Assembly (NCBI GenBank): GCA_033977485.1
Contig: CM066989.1
Location: forward strand, 34,635,095-34,699,094
From: Hydrangea macrophylla
Lineage: Eukaryota; Streptophyta; Magnoliopsida; Cornales; Hydrangeaceae
Reading direction: 5' to 3'
Length of the DNA: 64,000 bases
Notes under the pieces: model-generated
Databases searched by the model: none
The model's input: only the letters and a program-made list of their open reading frames with translations
Told to the model about the DNA's origin: nothing
Made by a program: the position numbers and the translations under genes
Shown: in pieces, positions 25,091-36,849 of the stretch
Position numbering within the stretch: position 1 is the stretch's first letter
How the letters are laid out: each line of letters begins with the position of its first letter

Positions 25091-27679
25091 TTGTTTCGTC
25101 TGTTTATCTTATTTTTGAATGTTTATGGTCGATTTTGAGCCTTTTGTGAGTTTTCTAGACAGGTTTGGGGGTCGGAGGTAAGTTCTTTTAAAGTTATTTA
25201 CATAAAACAAGTGAAAAAAGAGCAAAAGACCAAGTCGCGCGTGTGGCACACTCGTGCGACAGGTCGCTCACGCGGCTCACTCGTGCGAGTATGCCCCTTA
25301 GACAAAAAATTTTAAAATGTTTAATATGAACCCTCAGTATTAGTCGCACCTAGAATCACACACGCGAGGGGTTTGCTCGCGCGATCTAGGGACTTAGAGA
25401 TTTTTCTCTTAATTTTTATAAAACAGGTCTCGGAATTACCTCGCGGAGGGCTTGCGCGCGCAATGGTCGTTCGCGCGAGGTAGGGTTTTTTGGGTTTTCT
25501 CTTTTGTTATCTTACCTCCTTTTTCCCAAAATTGGTTAGTTGTTTTTCTATTTTTCAGTTTGTTTTGTTTTGCACTTCTAGAGTCAGTCTTTCTTTGTTT
25601 TCGTAGTTTCGTTTGTTCATCTTTTCTTTAAGTCTTTTGTTTATAGTTTAGTTTCTATTGAAAAAAAAAGAGAACATGTACACCACAATCTATATTTTAT
25701 GTATCCATTTCTTTCCTTTTTCTATTATTCTTTTGTTTGTTTATTTTCTATTGTCAAGTATTCACAGGTGAATTAGTGTCTCCACTTGGAGCACGATTGA
25801 ACTTTCATTCCATATTTATATACATTCACATGTTTGTGATTGTCAAGATTGAGGTAATATCGTTCCTTCCTTACATACTCTTCTTTCTTTCATTTTATTG
25901 TTTCATTAGGGATAATGAATGGTTTAGGTTTGGGGGTATGCACTCATCTTTATGCAAATTTTTCAAACACAATTTGATACTTGTGCTTAAATAAATGATG
26001 TTACCAACGTTTTTGCAATCTCGAGTCGATACTTCTTGTTTTATAATTTTGATTGTTATAGAATGGTAAATAAGGAAAGATGTGATTAAACATTTGCTGA
26101 AGTCATTATGCGACGTTTTACGTTATATATCGTTCGAATCATAGTTTTATATCATAGATTTGCACCCAAAGCTATGCACTGCATGTAGTCGCTTGAATAC
26201 ATATTTGATGTGAACTTTAATATGATGCAGACCTCTAGATAACAAATGGTGGAGACTAAACCCGGTGAGCTTTTGAGCCTATATTTTCTTTTTAGAGGGT
26301 TATAAATACATTGTGTTTGTCGAATTTCATTGAAATAGCGCATAAACGCATTGTTTAGTCTTATTATTCATGTTTGGGTTAATAGTCAAGTTAAAATATT
26401 TGTTACCATGCTAAATAATCTTCCGTCGTAAACATTGAAGAACCATAGGACCATAGGAAATGATGGTAGGCCCTCTTTGTTTACCACCCACTGAAAATGA
26501 TAAAATTTCCTTAGTTCGCCCCTTTGAGCCATAAAATGCCCTTTTTCTTTAATCACCATTATCCTTTTTTTACTCCAACTTGACCAACTTGGAGTTCACC
26601 ACTAAGAGATTCGTCAACTTTTAGTTGTGATAATGCAGTGTGTCGATTGAGAAGAAGACGAAAACAAGATGATATTTATGGTAGTTGCCTTAGTGTTCGA
26701 TGAATATTCATTTCAAAAGCAACGAGAAGGAAAAGAATGGAAGGTTGAAAAAAAGAGAAAAGAAAATAAAGAAAAAGAAAGAAAGAAAAAAAGAAATTAA
26801 AAAGAAATATATGAAATGAAGAGAATGAAAAGATGAAAGTTGGTAGAAGAATGAATGAAATAAATTGAGCATGCCTTACAATGCCATTCTAAGGCGACTT
26901 GATGAATCTTTTCTATCCTTTTTCATTGCCTGAGCCATGTTATAACCTTTGAAAAGTCCTATTTGATCTTAGAAAATATGGTTTGGATATGTAAACGATG
27001 GGAGAGGCGTTAAAACATGGTAACGATTAATTTTTCTTCATTGTTGACGTCCTATCCATGAGAATACTATTCTTTCATGTCATGCATTTTTTTCGAGTCT
27101 TATGTGAGCGTTTCTCATTTTGAAAACATATTTCCTTTGCTCCCATATATTAGAGAAATTAAACTTATTTTCTGAGTGTTTCATTCTAGAGTGTAATTAA
27201 CATTGTGAGATTCATAGTCGAAGCATAGTTGGATGGTTATCTGAATGATATTCCAAGTTCATGACATATGCGTGTTCATCTGACTACCATACCACACACG
27301 TGCAATTTTATGAGAAACTCTATTGATTTACATGATGCATGTGCTTGGGATTGTTTTTTCATAATTTAGGTGGACGTTTGATTCCGTTTATTCTTATTCA
27401 TTATTCTATTTCAAATCATTGTTTTATAATAAGAAGTATCGAATGTTATGTTTTTCATTTAAAATAAAACTTTTTAAATATAAAATGAAATAAAGATGGT
27501 TGTGGGTAACTTGTTGACGAGAACCCTCACGAGACTTCACTCGTCCGACAAGGGATACCTAGAGGTTTAAAAGGCTTGTTGCATATGCTAAATGCAATCG
27601 TGATTCATGCGAAAATGGAGTAGTATTTGTAGTAGTAGTTTTATTTTTCTGTTCTTTTTGCTCGAGGACTAGCAAAGAG
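25091..27679 (+). other. 3' non-coding region of element A
   Basis: Typical long Athila 3' region with no env-like frame. A CpG-rich patch at 25230-25490 holds repeated GCGCGAG-type words in an otherwise AT-rich region. A purine-rich GAAA/GAAAGA stretch spans 26700-26830. Short open frames at 25737-25994 and 26152-26343 have no recognisable domain. Confidence 0.6.
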
Positions 27680-27693
27680 TAGGTTTAGGGGTG
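27680..27693 (+). promoter_or_regulatory. Polypurine tract of element A
   Basis: AGGTTTAGGGGTG-type purine-rich run directly before the 3' LTR. Confidence 0.65.
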
Positions 27694-29153
27694 TGATCGG
27701 CGATGAATAGTTGCCGTTTATAGTCCTAAAAATACGGTTTGTTAGCCCATTTCATATAGTTATTAGTTTTTTTTATAAGTATTCTAAATTTTGTAGGTTT
27801 TGGAGCTTAACTTGAAAATGCACAAAAATTCAATAATTAGTCAAACGGTGATTCCGGTGAAAGCTGAATGCAATAGCAGCCTCGGAAAATTGCATTTTTG
27901 ACAAGAAATACTTCAGATTTAAGAAATTTCTCCAAATATATCAAATGTAGATCTTCGAGTTATAGACGCGTGACCACAAACGGTGAGTCAATACGAGGTC
28001 CGAGTCAAAAGTTATCGTAATTCTACGATCGGTGCGCAAAGTTGAGAAAATCTGAGAAAAAGTTGGAAAAATGGCCAGGTCGCTAGAGCAACCCGCTCAT
28101 GCGGGTCCCTTTGAAAAAGTGAAAAACACATATTTCGAGAGGTACTGAAGACCCGTGTGCGATACGAATTGGCTGAATACGTCCAGAAATATAAAAACAG
28201 CAGTTTTAGTGCGATTTGGCTTAGGAAAGCTTCCTAAATCCTTCCAAACTCTATATAAATCCTATTCTAAATCAATTTTCTAGTTACACAACATTACACA
28301 ACCTTAGATACATCTATATACAACAAAACTTTTAGCCATTGAAGAGAGGAAAGCAAGGAGTAGAAGAAGAAGACCAATGATTCCTATAGCCTCCTCCATC
28401 AACCTCTTGCCAATCTTTGATTCTATGGCCAACTAAACCTAGATCTTGGGTTTCAATGAAACCCTAGCCAAGTAATAGGGTGTATTTTATGCTTTTCTTT
28501 GAGTTTTGTTGTGTATGGATGATGATTACATGTTTTGATGATTTTAATAATAAAATCGAACTTCTATTGATTAAATCATTACTTTCAAAATCTATTCTTG
28601 TCTTAGATCTATTTTGGATGTGATGTGCTCAATGATCTATATTTGCTGTGCTTGTATGGATTATTTACATGTAATGGTGCTTTAAATGAATTGTGATATC
28701 AAGTAGCCGAGTAATTCATGCCTAGGAAAGACGGATTGTGCCACAACCCTAGTTTAGTGTGAGGCAATCTGTACTAACCGAAGATGAATTATGTTGGTGC
28801 TTGAATCGTAGTTATCTTCTTAACGGAGAAATTGGGCTTATAGCTACAATTCCCCATTATCATCCAATGTAATAATCTAATTGAATGTAGTAGTGGATTT
28901 GCAATTCTAGTTTCAACACACATATTTATCAAAATAACTTTTAATTGCTTTCATAGTTTATATTTATTTTATTGTTCTTAGTTTAATTAAAATCAAATTA
29001 AAATCCATTTTTCTTAATTTATTAGATTTAGGTTTTAAAATTAAAGTGCTTTAGTAATTCAATCTCTGTGGGTTCGACCTTTAAACCTTTACTTCCACAC
29101 TACAAATCCTTGAAAAGTAAAGTATACTTTTTATCTTGATTTTGACAAGATCA
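27694..29153 (+). repeat. 3' LTR of element A
   Basis: 1460 bp, TGATC to GATCA. It is longer than the 5' copy because of indels, for example extra sequence near 28690-28720. ATGTT follows at 29154-29158. Confidence 0.9.
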
Positions 29154-29385
29154 ATGTTCCTTGTGTAAATTGCTATGTTCTTTGTGTAAAATATTGTGTT
29201 CCTTCTGTGTAAAATCTTGTTCCTTGTGTAACATATTCATATACAAGTGTAAAATGCTTTGTTCCAATTGTAAAAGTTTATGTTCCTTATGTAAATTGTT
29301 ATGTTCCTTGTGTAAAAAGTTGTGTTCCTTTTGTATAAAGTTTAGTTCCTTGTGTAGTATGTTCATATACAAGTGTAAAATGGTC
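29154..29385. repeat. 21-bp minisatellite, part 2
   Basis: Direct continuation of the array interrupted by element A. A 126-bp higher-order unit starts at 29154 and again at 29280. Both share the block ATACAAGTGTAAAATG. The two opposite open frames across it (cysteine-rich on +, NLHKEH-type on -) are products of the repeat. Confidence 0.85.
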
Positions 29386-31555
29386 TGTTATGCCACGACC
29401 CATCCCTCCATGGGCAGAAAAAGGACACGAGGCACTCCACTGAGGCTCAACAATTCATTAAAAGATTATAGCAGCGAAAAAAAAAACTTAAAACAACACT
29501 AAGTATTCAAAACATTTGGAAACATTACCCTCCGAGTTGTAAAATCCATATAAAGTTAAAAGCGTAATTATATTTCGAAATGAATGAATTTGTGTTGCAA
29601 GGGTCCTAAAGGTACCCTAAGAACCATTCAAAACATTTAAATAATTTTCGAAAGTGGTAGAAAAAGATTTCATGCAGAGGTCATTTTGATCAGTCGAACG
29701 ATCTCCTTTGACCGGTCAACCGGTCGAATGACCATCGAGTAGAAATCTTTCAAGGCAGAGGTACTTCGACTACTTGAACTGACCCCCTTGACCGGCCGAA
29801 TGACCCCTTGACAGAGTCTTTTCTAGAAGTCATCCAACCTTTACTCAGCAACTCTTGAAAACATACTTACAATAATCCAAACTTCACCAGTTATATAAAG
29901 ATTTCAAGAACCTCATTGAGTCGTCCCAATCCATGAAAAGAAATGATATCGGAATAAGCTAAGGCTTGCTTGTCTCGATTTACAAAACATCAACAACATT
30001 CATCCCAAAACATGAATTTGACAAGTGAAACTTCCAAAACATGGATCCATGAGTTTAGATTCATTCAAAACTAACTATAAGAAGTTAGATGACATATTAC
30101 AATGCTTCTAAATCCATTCTAAAGTTCCAAGTTAAATAGCTAGTCCAAACTACTCAAAATTCTCATTATTACAATGTTGATATTGAAAACGAAAACATGT
30201 ACAAGAGTATGATCCCTGTCGTTCCCATGGCCTTACTCCTCATGCTTCTTCTTTCCTTTCGTTTTGTCACTTACAATGGAGTAAATCTCCACTACTCAGC
30301 TATATGCTGAGTGTACAATTCTAAACATATGCATACAAGGCAATTCATGCTTTAAACATCTAAGTCACATAATTTAGTCTCCAGGGAGAGAGATACGCCT
30401 CCATCCGGTATATCGGTAACCCAATGTCTATCAACCGCGATACCAATGGCAAGCCCAAAGTCTATCAACCATTGCACCCAACTACTCTGGCAGGGCCGGT
30501 TCCCAAACCAAGCAAGTAGCCATCACTACTAGAACTCTCAAACATCGATAAATCCCCTTTGACCCATATAGTCATTTAGCATACACATAGTCATACAAAC
30601 ATGTTTTTCACACGTACTCGCTGAATTTAATGGGCCTATATTAACACATGAGTTTTACTCGAATCAGAATTTCATACGTAATATCTAAAACATCCAAAAT
30701 TCCTTATATGTCATAAGTCAAGAATTCATACCTCGAGCTACGGTCCTATAATTTCAGGAAAAGTACTTAGCCCGATTGAACATCTAATCTCCGATTAAAA
30801 GCGATTCCTACAAGTATTTACATGTTTTTCCCAAAATTCTAGAATTAGGATTTTAGTAAAAACTTAGCCAAAAGAGGTCTAACAACTATCAAAACAAAGC
30901 TCTTACCTCAAGGAGTTCAAATATGAAATTTGAAAGAAAATAAACGGGCAGAAGTCCGTCGATTGGCATTGTGAAGCTTGAAGCAACTAAATCCCCTTTT
31001 TGAAATAGGTTTTGGAAAACTTTTCAAATGAAAAAATCTAGAGTTTTCTTTAGACATGAAACACTTTTAGAAATTATGTTTACCTCCCCTCGAGTTCTCA
31101 AAACTTCTAATTATTCCTCGAAATGTCTTACACCGTGAAATTATTACTTCACGAGTGAAAACTATCAATTTTAAAAGTTTTCGTCTAAGTTTCGTTTGTC
31201 GTCGTAATTACGTTTTGAAAACTAAATTCATGGAATTTCTAGATAACCTACCTTTTATGTAACGTACCATATTGGTTATCTCTAATTCGTTCTAATTGAT
31301 CTTTATCAAGATCAAAACTAACAGAAATTATACTAGACAGGCAAATTTATTATTCACAATTTACCAAATAAGTCAAATAACATTTAAATCATATAAATGT
31401 CATTTAATCACACGAATGCCTCAATGATTATCAAATCACCGTGTCCTTTCCCGACACCTTCTGCTGATCACAGTCAACTACTCATCTCAATTATTAATCA
31501 ACTTGAATAATTCTAGAAATTCACTTATGTATTTAAAAAGTATTTAGTTTCCCAA
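29386..31555 (-). mobile_element. Probable solo LTR of a Tekay-like element
   Basis: About 2.17 kb of non-coding DNA interrupts the minisatellite. It starts TGTTATGCCACGACCC, like the + strand edge of the Tekay LTR (TGTCACGCCCC). It contains CTGAGTGTACAATTC near 30308, palindromic TTGACCGGTCAACCGG words near 29710, and short repeated blocks (30380-30530) in the same relative layout as the Tekay LTR. It has no coding frame. The right edge is uncertain and I could not find a convincing TSD, so truncation is possible. Confidence 0.5.
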
Positions 31556-31564
31556 GATGAGTTT

Positions 31565-31800
31565 TGTGGTTTCCATTGTAAAATTTAATGTTCCTTGTGT
31601 AAAATGTTATATTCCTTTTATGTAAATTCCTGTTCCTAGTATAATATATTCATATCCAAGTGTAAAATAAAATGTTCCAAGTGTAAAAAGTTTTTATTCC
31701 CATTATGTTCTTTGTGTTAAATGTTATGTTCCTTGTGTATACTTTTATGTTCCTTGTTTAAATGTAATGTTATGTTCCTTGTTTAAATGTAATGTAAGTC
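31565..31800. repeat. 21-bp minisatellite, part 3
   Basis: Units of the type ATGTTCCTTGTGTAAAATG resume after the probable solo LTR. They end about 150 bp before the first HMG-like exon. The last units shorten to TATGTTCCTTGTTTAAATGTA. Confidence 0.8.
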
Positions 31801-31956
31801 TTTGTTTATGTTACTGGATTTAGGTAAATCCTTGCATGGAGGAGGCATTCACAAATTGCTTAGTATGAGGTAGCAATGACATTGAATCCTACATTATTGT
31901 CGAATGAATTTGAATGACATTTCCATTTTAATTCATCTCTAATTTTGTTAATGTAG

Positions 31957-34900
31957 GAAGCAGAGGGCGAGAAAGGGTAATGTCATACAACGAGATGTAA
32001 TACCAAAGAAGCCTCCTACAACACACATGTTGTTTTAGTAAGTAAAGTAGTTTTAAAATGCAGATTAAAGTAACCTAAGTGTTGGTTTTGCAAACCCAAA
32101 CATCAATATATCATAAAAATATTGTATATGTTGGTTAATGTAATCATGAAAGATGTAAACAGTTGAAAGTTGAAGGTGGAGAGAAGAAGCAACAAAACGA
32201 GGAATATGAAAAATATAACAATTTATTTTAATTATATAGGTAATATGTTTAGGTGTCAATGGTTAAACTTCATTGTATATGTGTAGATACAACGAGAATG
32301 TGGACGAATGTGCAAGGAAACGGCAAAAGAGGAAAGGCAGCCTTATGTTGAAAAGGCAAAAGATGCGTCAATTGTGTATAAGGAGAAGATGCCTACTGAA
32401 AAAGTAACTAATTTATTTTCACATAATTTGGACAATGCATTTATGTGACACTAATAACATCTTTACTTGCTTGTTTAATTGAAAAAACCATCGATTGAAA
32501 CAAGAATGGCACTTCGCACTTTAGTTGAGTGCATTTCCGAATTTCACCGGACCAAATGGAAGCAATCAAATCTATTGGTTTTGGTGCCCTCATAGACTTG
32601 CATTGCACAAGAATTGATTACCCCCCCCCCCCCCCCCCAAAGTTTTTACATAATTCCCCTCTCATTTCCCTAAAAGAAGTGAAGAATAGAAGATCCTCCC
32701 ACTAAAGGAAGACAGGAAAAAGGTTAGGAAAAAAAATACCATACCCGAAATGAACCCATAACACTTAGAAGATCCCCTCGCAAAGCAAGACCTGTAACAG
32801 ATGAGGGACATTCCAGAACATCCATGGCCAAAACATGATTAACCCAGAAAGAGTGCCTAGCAAGTATAAGAGCTCTCCTTACACAGGCATAAAGGCAAAG
32901 ACAAAAAAGTTAGCTTCTTGGGAGTACAAGGAACCATTAAGGGATATCCCTACTTAGGAACATAAACTTCAACCTCTGACCAAGCACGTAAGAAATCTTG
33001 TCAACTTCGTTCTCGACAAGCAATTACCCCAAAAGTATGTTGTTCGGACCATTGTCACCATTACATTTAACTCTACATTATTTCTCAACATATATATATA
33101 TATATATGCGTGCTAAAAAATGCATATGACAATGTAGATTATGATAAATATTTTTGATTTGTGCTTCTATTGTTTGTTTTCTTTTGTGGGGCTATTTTTA
33201 GTAATGTATAAAGCAATCCATTATCAATTAATTGGTTTCATAACATTCAAGGATACGATCATAAAAAGCTCTCTCGAGCATTGCAACCGTGAGACATTGT
33301 GATCATTAGCGCCGGGTCAATAGATTGCTGACCTCATAAGTATTTTAGACATTTGATATTTTTGGATAAAAACCTCACCATTCCACATATAATCAAAATG
33401 TCAACAAATCCAAATTTTAACATGCAACAAATTATGTAGGCTATAAATGTCTTGATGGCAAACTAACAAGTGAGGAGAGAAGTAGGCATTCAAAAGAAAA
33501 AAAAACTGGTCGATGGTATTTGCCTACCTACTTCTCGGTAAGTCCCTATATTTTCCTATTTCATTTACTATATATTTAGTGGGTTGACATGTTTCCATTA
33601 CAGGCACTTGTCTCGGGAGCGAAATCGGCATCGGTTAGCATGCTTACCAGGGGATACTTCGGCCCCACCTGATATACTAACAGTGTTCGGACTAGAGTGT
33701 GTGGGTTTATCTAAGATAGATTTTTAGGATAACATTAATTGCTTGTTTTTTGTAGCATTCATATAGCTATTTTGTTTGCGATGCAGATTTTTTTAACCTA
33801 TCAATGACAATGGTGCCCATTAGTTTCTCAGTGTCATGGACATGGTTGCTGGGTGGACTTTCATTTTAGATCCATTGTCGAGTCCTGAGTTCAATTTAAA
33901 CCATCAGAACAAGGTTTCAACAATTGTAAGTAAAAATTCTAACTATACAACATTGTTATGCCTACATATTTTGTACATAGGTGTTTAAGGATTTCTATAT
34001 CACATAGTTTGTCCAGGTAGAATATTTGGATAAGTGCTTGGTGCAGTACTATGATTATGAATATAATGCAAATATAGTAAAATTTCCAATCAAGAGATTG
34101 GAATGGGTCCCAAAACAACCAAATGGGTAAGTATTCATTTCAAAATTTATTGACATCCGTCCAATTTTCATAATCAGCCATATACTTTCTAGAATTTTGT
34201 AATAGTGATGGCTGCGACCTATTTGTAATTTTGTACATAAAAATTCTTGATCTTGGGCCAGGAATTCAATTCAAGGTAAATATTATTCATTAGATTATTG
34301 TTTAACTACCATAGTAATTGGGACAAAATATTTCTAACTTATAAAAACTTTGTAGTTTGGGTCCGCTGAAGCCCGTGCAAGAACAATTCTGGACCTAGTC
34401 CAATCTAAATATAACAGTAAACGGGACAAGGTACTCAAAATTTTTTGGAATATATATATATATCTGTTCCAGGGGCTTTGATCCATGTTTGGAATATTTA
34501 ATGTTTAATTGTGTGTTGGAGCTAGTGCATTGGGCTGCTTGTTATCTGGGGGTGTTTTCCAGTTCGTGTATTCTTGGGTTCTTCTGTTCTGGGGTTTGTT
34601 TTTTGGTGGGTTCTCTTATGGTCTTGTTTGGGTCCCTTGGTTGTTATATCCTCTTTGGCCTATTTGGCTATCTAATAAAAATTAGCTACTGCTAAAAAAA
34701 AATGTCTAGTAGTCACTTGATTCTTGCTTTGCCTTTGCAGGATGGAGTTGTTTGCGATAAGGCGGTGGACCCAAAGATTATCCAGAGACTAGAAGAATTA
34801 AAGAAGTTAGTCCAGGGCAACTTCATGGAACAGCCATTGAAAAAGAGAAAACCACCAACAAATCACATGGTAAACATTAATGCACTTCTTAGTGTTCAAC

Positions 34901-35351
34901 AAATGACATGCCATCGTATACTTTTGCATAGTCACCATCTTGATCTTTGCCATTGGTGTTCACATACTTGCTGATTGATCCGAACTCAACACAACTTCCC
35001 TCAATATTTTGTTTTGATGGGCGAGTGTGTGTTGGATTGGTTGGAATATTTTTTTTAATCCATATGGATTTCATGAAAGTGATACACAATCTGGAAGTTT
35101 GTTGTGGATTCATTGAAAAGCTTATCTCGACTCTCTTGTATTAACGGAGAATCGTGTTTCTATATTGCAGAGAGCTGAGATTTGATCAAGGAAGAGTACC
35201 AATGCTTAGGGAGTTGGTGGGAGTTAAGAAGCGGAAGCATAGTTTGATCCGTGCAAGAGATTGGACAAGAAGAAAATCACTGGATTATAAACTTTATTTA
35301 TTTTATTTGCACGATTTTTTTTCCTTGCTCCGTGCCCACGGGCATGAGTAA
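31957..35351 (+). pseudogene. Decayed HMG-box/Ulp1 (C48 protease)-like gene
   Basis: Exon-like pieces on the + strand. 31957-32037 has PKKPPTTHMLF (HMG-box start) ending at a GTAAGT donor. 32287-32403 has KEERQPYVEKAKDASIVY (HMG-box end). 32547-32620 has MEAIKSIGFGALIDL, typical of N-terminal domains of transposon-associated Ulp1 proteins. 33437-33538 has WYLPTYFS. 33797-33926 has the Ulp1 core with FILDPL. 34016-34123, then 34204-34275 with the likely catalytic Cys at 34213-34215. 34357-34430, 34741-34868 and 35168-35351 are the tail. A TAG (33821-33823) replaces the tryptophan after the catalytic His, so it is a pseudogene. Such C48 proteins would cleave SUMO-like conjugates. They are often carried by CACTA and MULE transposons. 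Exon borders are approximate, and joining the HMG part to the Ulp1 part is inference. Confidence 0.5.
32621..33240. other. Unassigned insert with an 18-C run
   Basis: The coding similarity of the Ulp1-like gene stops exactly at a run of 18 C (32621-32638). It is followed by about 600 bp without a recognised element, then a (TA)n tract near 33090-33107. It may be an intron or a foreign insertion. No terminal repeats were found. Confidence 0.35.
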
Positions 35352-35599
35352 TTCGTGATTTGTGTTGGTTTAATTTATGTTGAGAGACAAATGATATGAA
35401 AAATATTGTTGATGTTTAATTAGGTTTGGATGGATGAAACATTTTGGATTCTAATTGTTATGCTTATTGTTAATTTTTTTTTTGGGAGAAGAGTGCTTAT
35501 TGTTAATTATTTGTTCTAGATTGAGCTATTTTTGTGTTTTTTTAGAGATTAATTATACTTATGAATAAGGTGTGAGTGTGAAATGCAATAGGTGCAAAA

Positions 35600-35947
35600 T
35601 AAAAATTGGTGCATATAGATTAATTATTAATTTTATATTTTAAATCATTCCTAACGGTTATTTTCCGTTACAAAATTCATTAGTATTTTGTTTGCAAATC
35701 TATTGAAAAATAAACCGTTAGAAATACTTTTACTAACGGTCTTTTTCCGTTACGAGTAATAAATTACTAATGGAAAATAGCCATTAGGAAACATATTACT
35801 AACGGAAAATTACCGTTAGTTTAAATAATTTTTCTAACAGAAATTTACCGTTGGTAATTCCGTTAGAAATATTAGTCACACTTTATTCCTAACAGTATTA
35901 GTCCGTTAGTAATAATTTTACTAAAGGTAAATTTTTTTTGTGTAGTG
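35600..35947 (+). mobile_element. CACTA transposon right terminus with subterminal repeats
   Basis: The + strand ends in TTTGTGTAGTG at 35947, the inverted form of CACTACACAAA. The preceding 300 bp hold many direct and inverted copies of CTAACGG/CCGTTAG and close variants, the usual transposase-binding subterminal repeats. The Ulp1-like gene lies just inside this end. The matching left terminus was not found. Confidence 0.6.
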
Positions 35948-35997
35948 TTTTTCCTTATGTTTTTTATTTCTTTTATATTTGATTCAATGTCGTTGAT

Positions 35998-36844
35998 TAT
36001 ACCTCATTTGCCTCCAAGTTGCCAATCCCTCTATCACCAAGAATCTTCCTTAGTTCTGATAGATCCCACTTTCCAAATCTGGTGCATTCTTGTTTCTTCA
36101 TTGATTTAAATATTGTTGTCTTCTCGCACAACCAATACTGCATAAATGTGATGTGTTAACCTCTAAATTAATCATTGCATATAAAATATAGCTCAAAGAT
36201 AATATTATCTATTTCATTCAACTTACTAGCAATGCAGCCACACAGCATGAAACTTTATCTAGATCTTCATGGTTCTCTGCAATTGAAGTTTTTAGTTGCT
36301 CCCAAATCGCTTTTGACCATGCATATTTGCACATGTCATCTAGGTCTTCGACATATTTGATGTATGTCTAACCAATTTGATAACTAGTTGTTGGAAAAAA
36401 TAGGGTCACAAACAAATATAGGCAAAGTAGCCTCGTGAAATCTTCCATGTCTTTTTTTTTTCCCCGACCCTTTATTGTCTTATTTATCTTCAGTTTTATA
36501 ACTGGAGCAGATAATTGACTGCCATCATCAAACTATCTCTCCATGAAACTTGATGTCGGTTTTTTCTTACCTTTAAGTGTCATTTCTTCTCTCCCTGACT
36601 TTATCCCAAATATTACAGCAATATCTTCCTCCTTTATCATTATATTTTTCCTTTCAATTTGAAATGCCTTGTATCAAGAATTGTATGTGCGAATTAGTGC
36701 CGCTACATCTGTGTCCGATTTTCTGCAGCTGCAATGCTCTACGGTGTTGGTTAGAAAAGCATTTATCAGAAGCCAAAATGGAGTTTTCTGGAGGAACTTA
36801 TGATGCTTTTTATGGATCTCTAACCCTTCCATTAGGGTTTGCAT
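35998..36844 (-). pseudogene. Decayed DUF1985/PMD-type transposon gene, N-terminal part
   Basis: On the - strand a 56-codon frame opens at 36844 (MQTLMEGLEIHKK) with TPFWLLINAFL and KSDTDVAALIRTY. After a TGA at 36674-36676 and a frame change the similarity goes on with EEDIAVIFGIKSGREEM (to about 36575, followed by a GTAAG donor). A third piece at 36229-36360 has VEDLDDMCKYAW and ends at a GTAAGTTG donor. A fourth lies at 35998-36147. The set resembles N-terminal regions of plant Ulp1-family transposon proteins, here on the strand opposite to the neighbouring Ulp1-like gene. Stops and frame breaks make it a pseudogene. The family name is from memory of motifs, not a search. Confidence 0.45.
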
Positions 36845-36849
36845 AGGCT

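Larger units (their letters stand above)
2528..29153 (+). mobile_element. Element A: Athila-type Ty3/gypsy, non-autonomous, carrying a nested array
   Basis: Two diverged LTRs (2528-3958 and 27694-29153) begin TGATCGGCGA and end in AAGATCA or a one-base variant. They are flanked by the 5-bp duplication ATGTT (2523-2527, 29154-29158). A tRNA-Asp PBS follows the left LTR and a purine-rich tract precedes the right LTR. The interior keeps a broken gag and an Athila-like protease but no reverse transcriptase, RNase H or integrase. Subtracting the nested Tekay array (5359-23330 plus one TSD copy) leaves about 8.65 kb. Gag with many stops and LTRs differing by many substitutions and indels show an old insertion. 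It depended on enzymes from another element. Confidence 0.9.

Noticed and set aside
29151..29502. Cysteine-rich 113-codon frame on + and NLHKEH-type frame on -
   Set aside because: Produced by the 21-bp repeat staying in frame. Listed as a repeat, not as a gene.
34489..34695. 68-codon hydrophobic + strand frame
   Set aside because: Lies in an intron-like gap of the Ulp1-like pseudogene. Its composition is that of T/G-rich intronic DNA.
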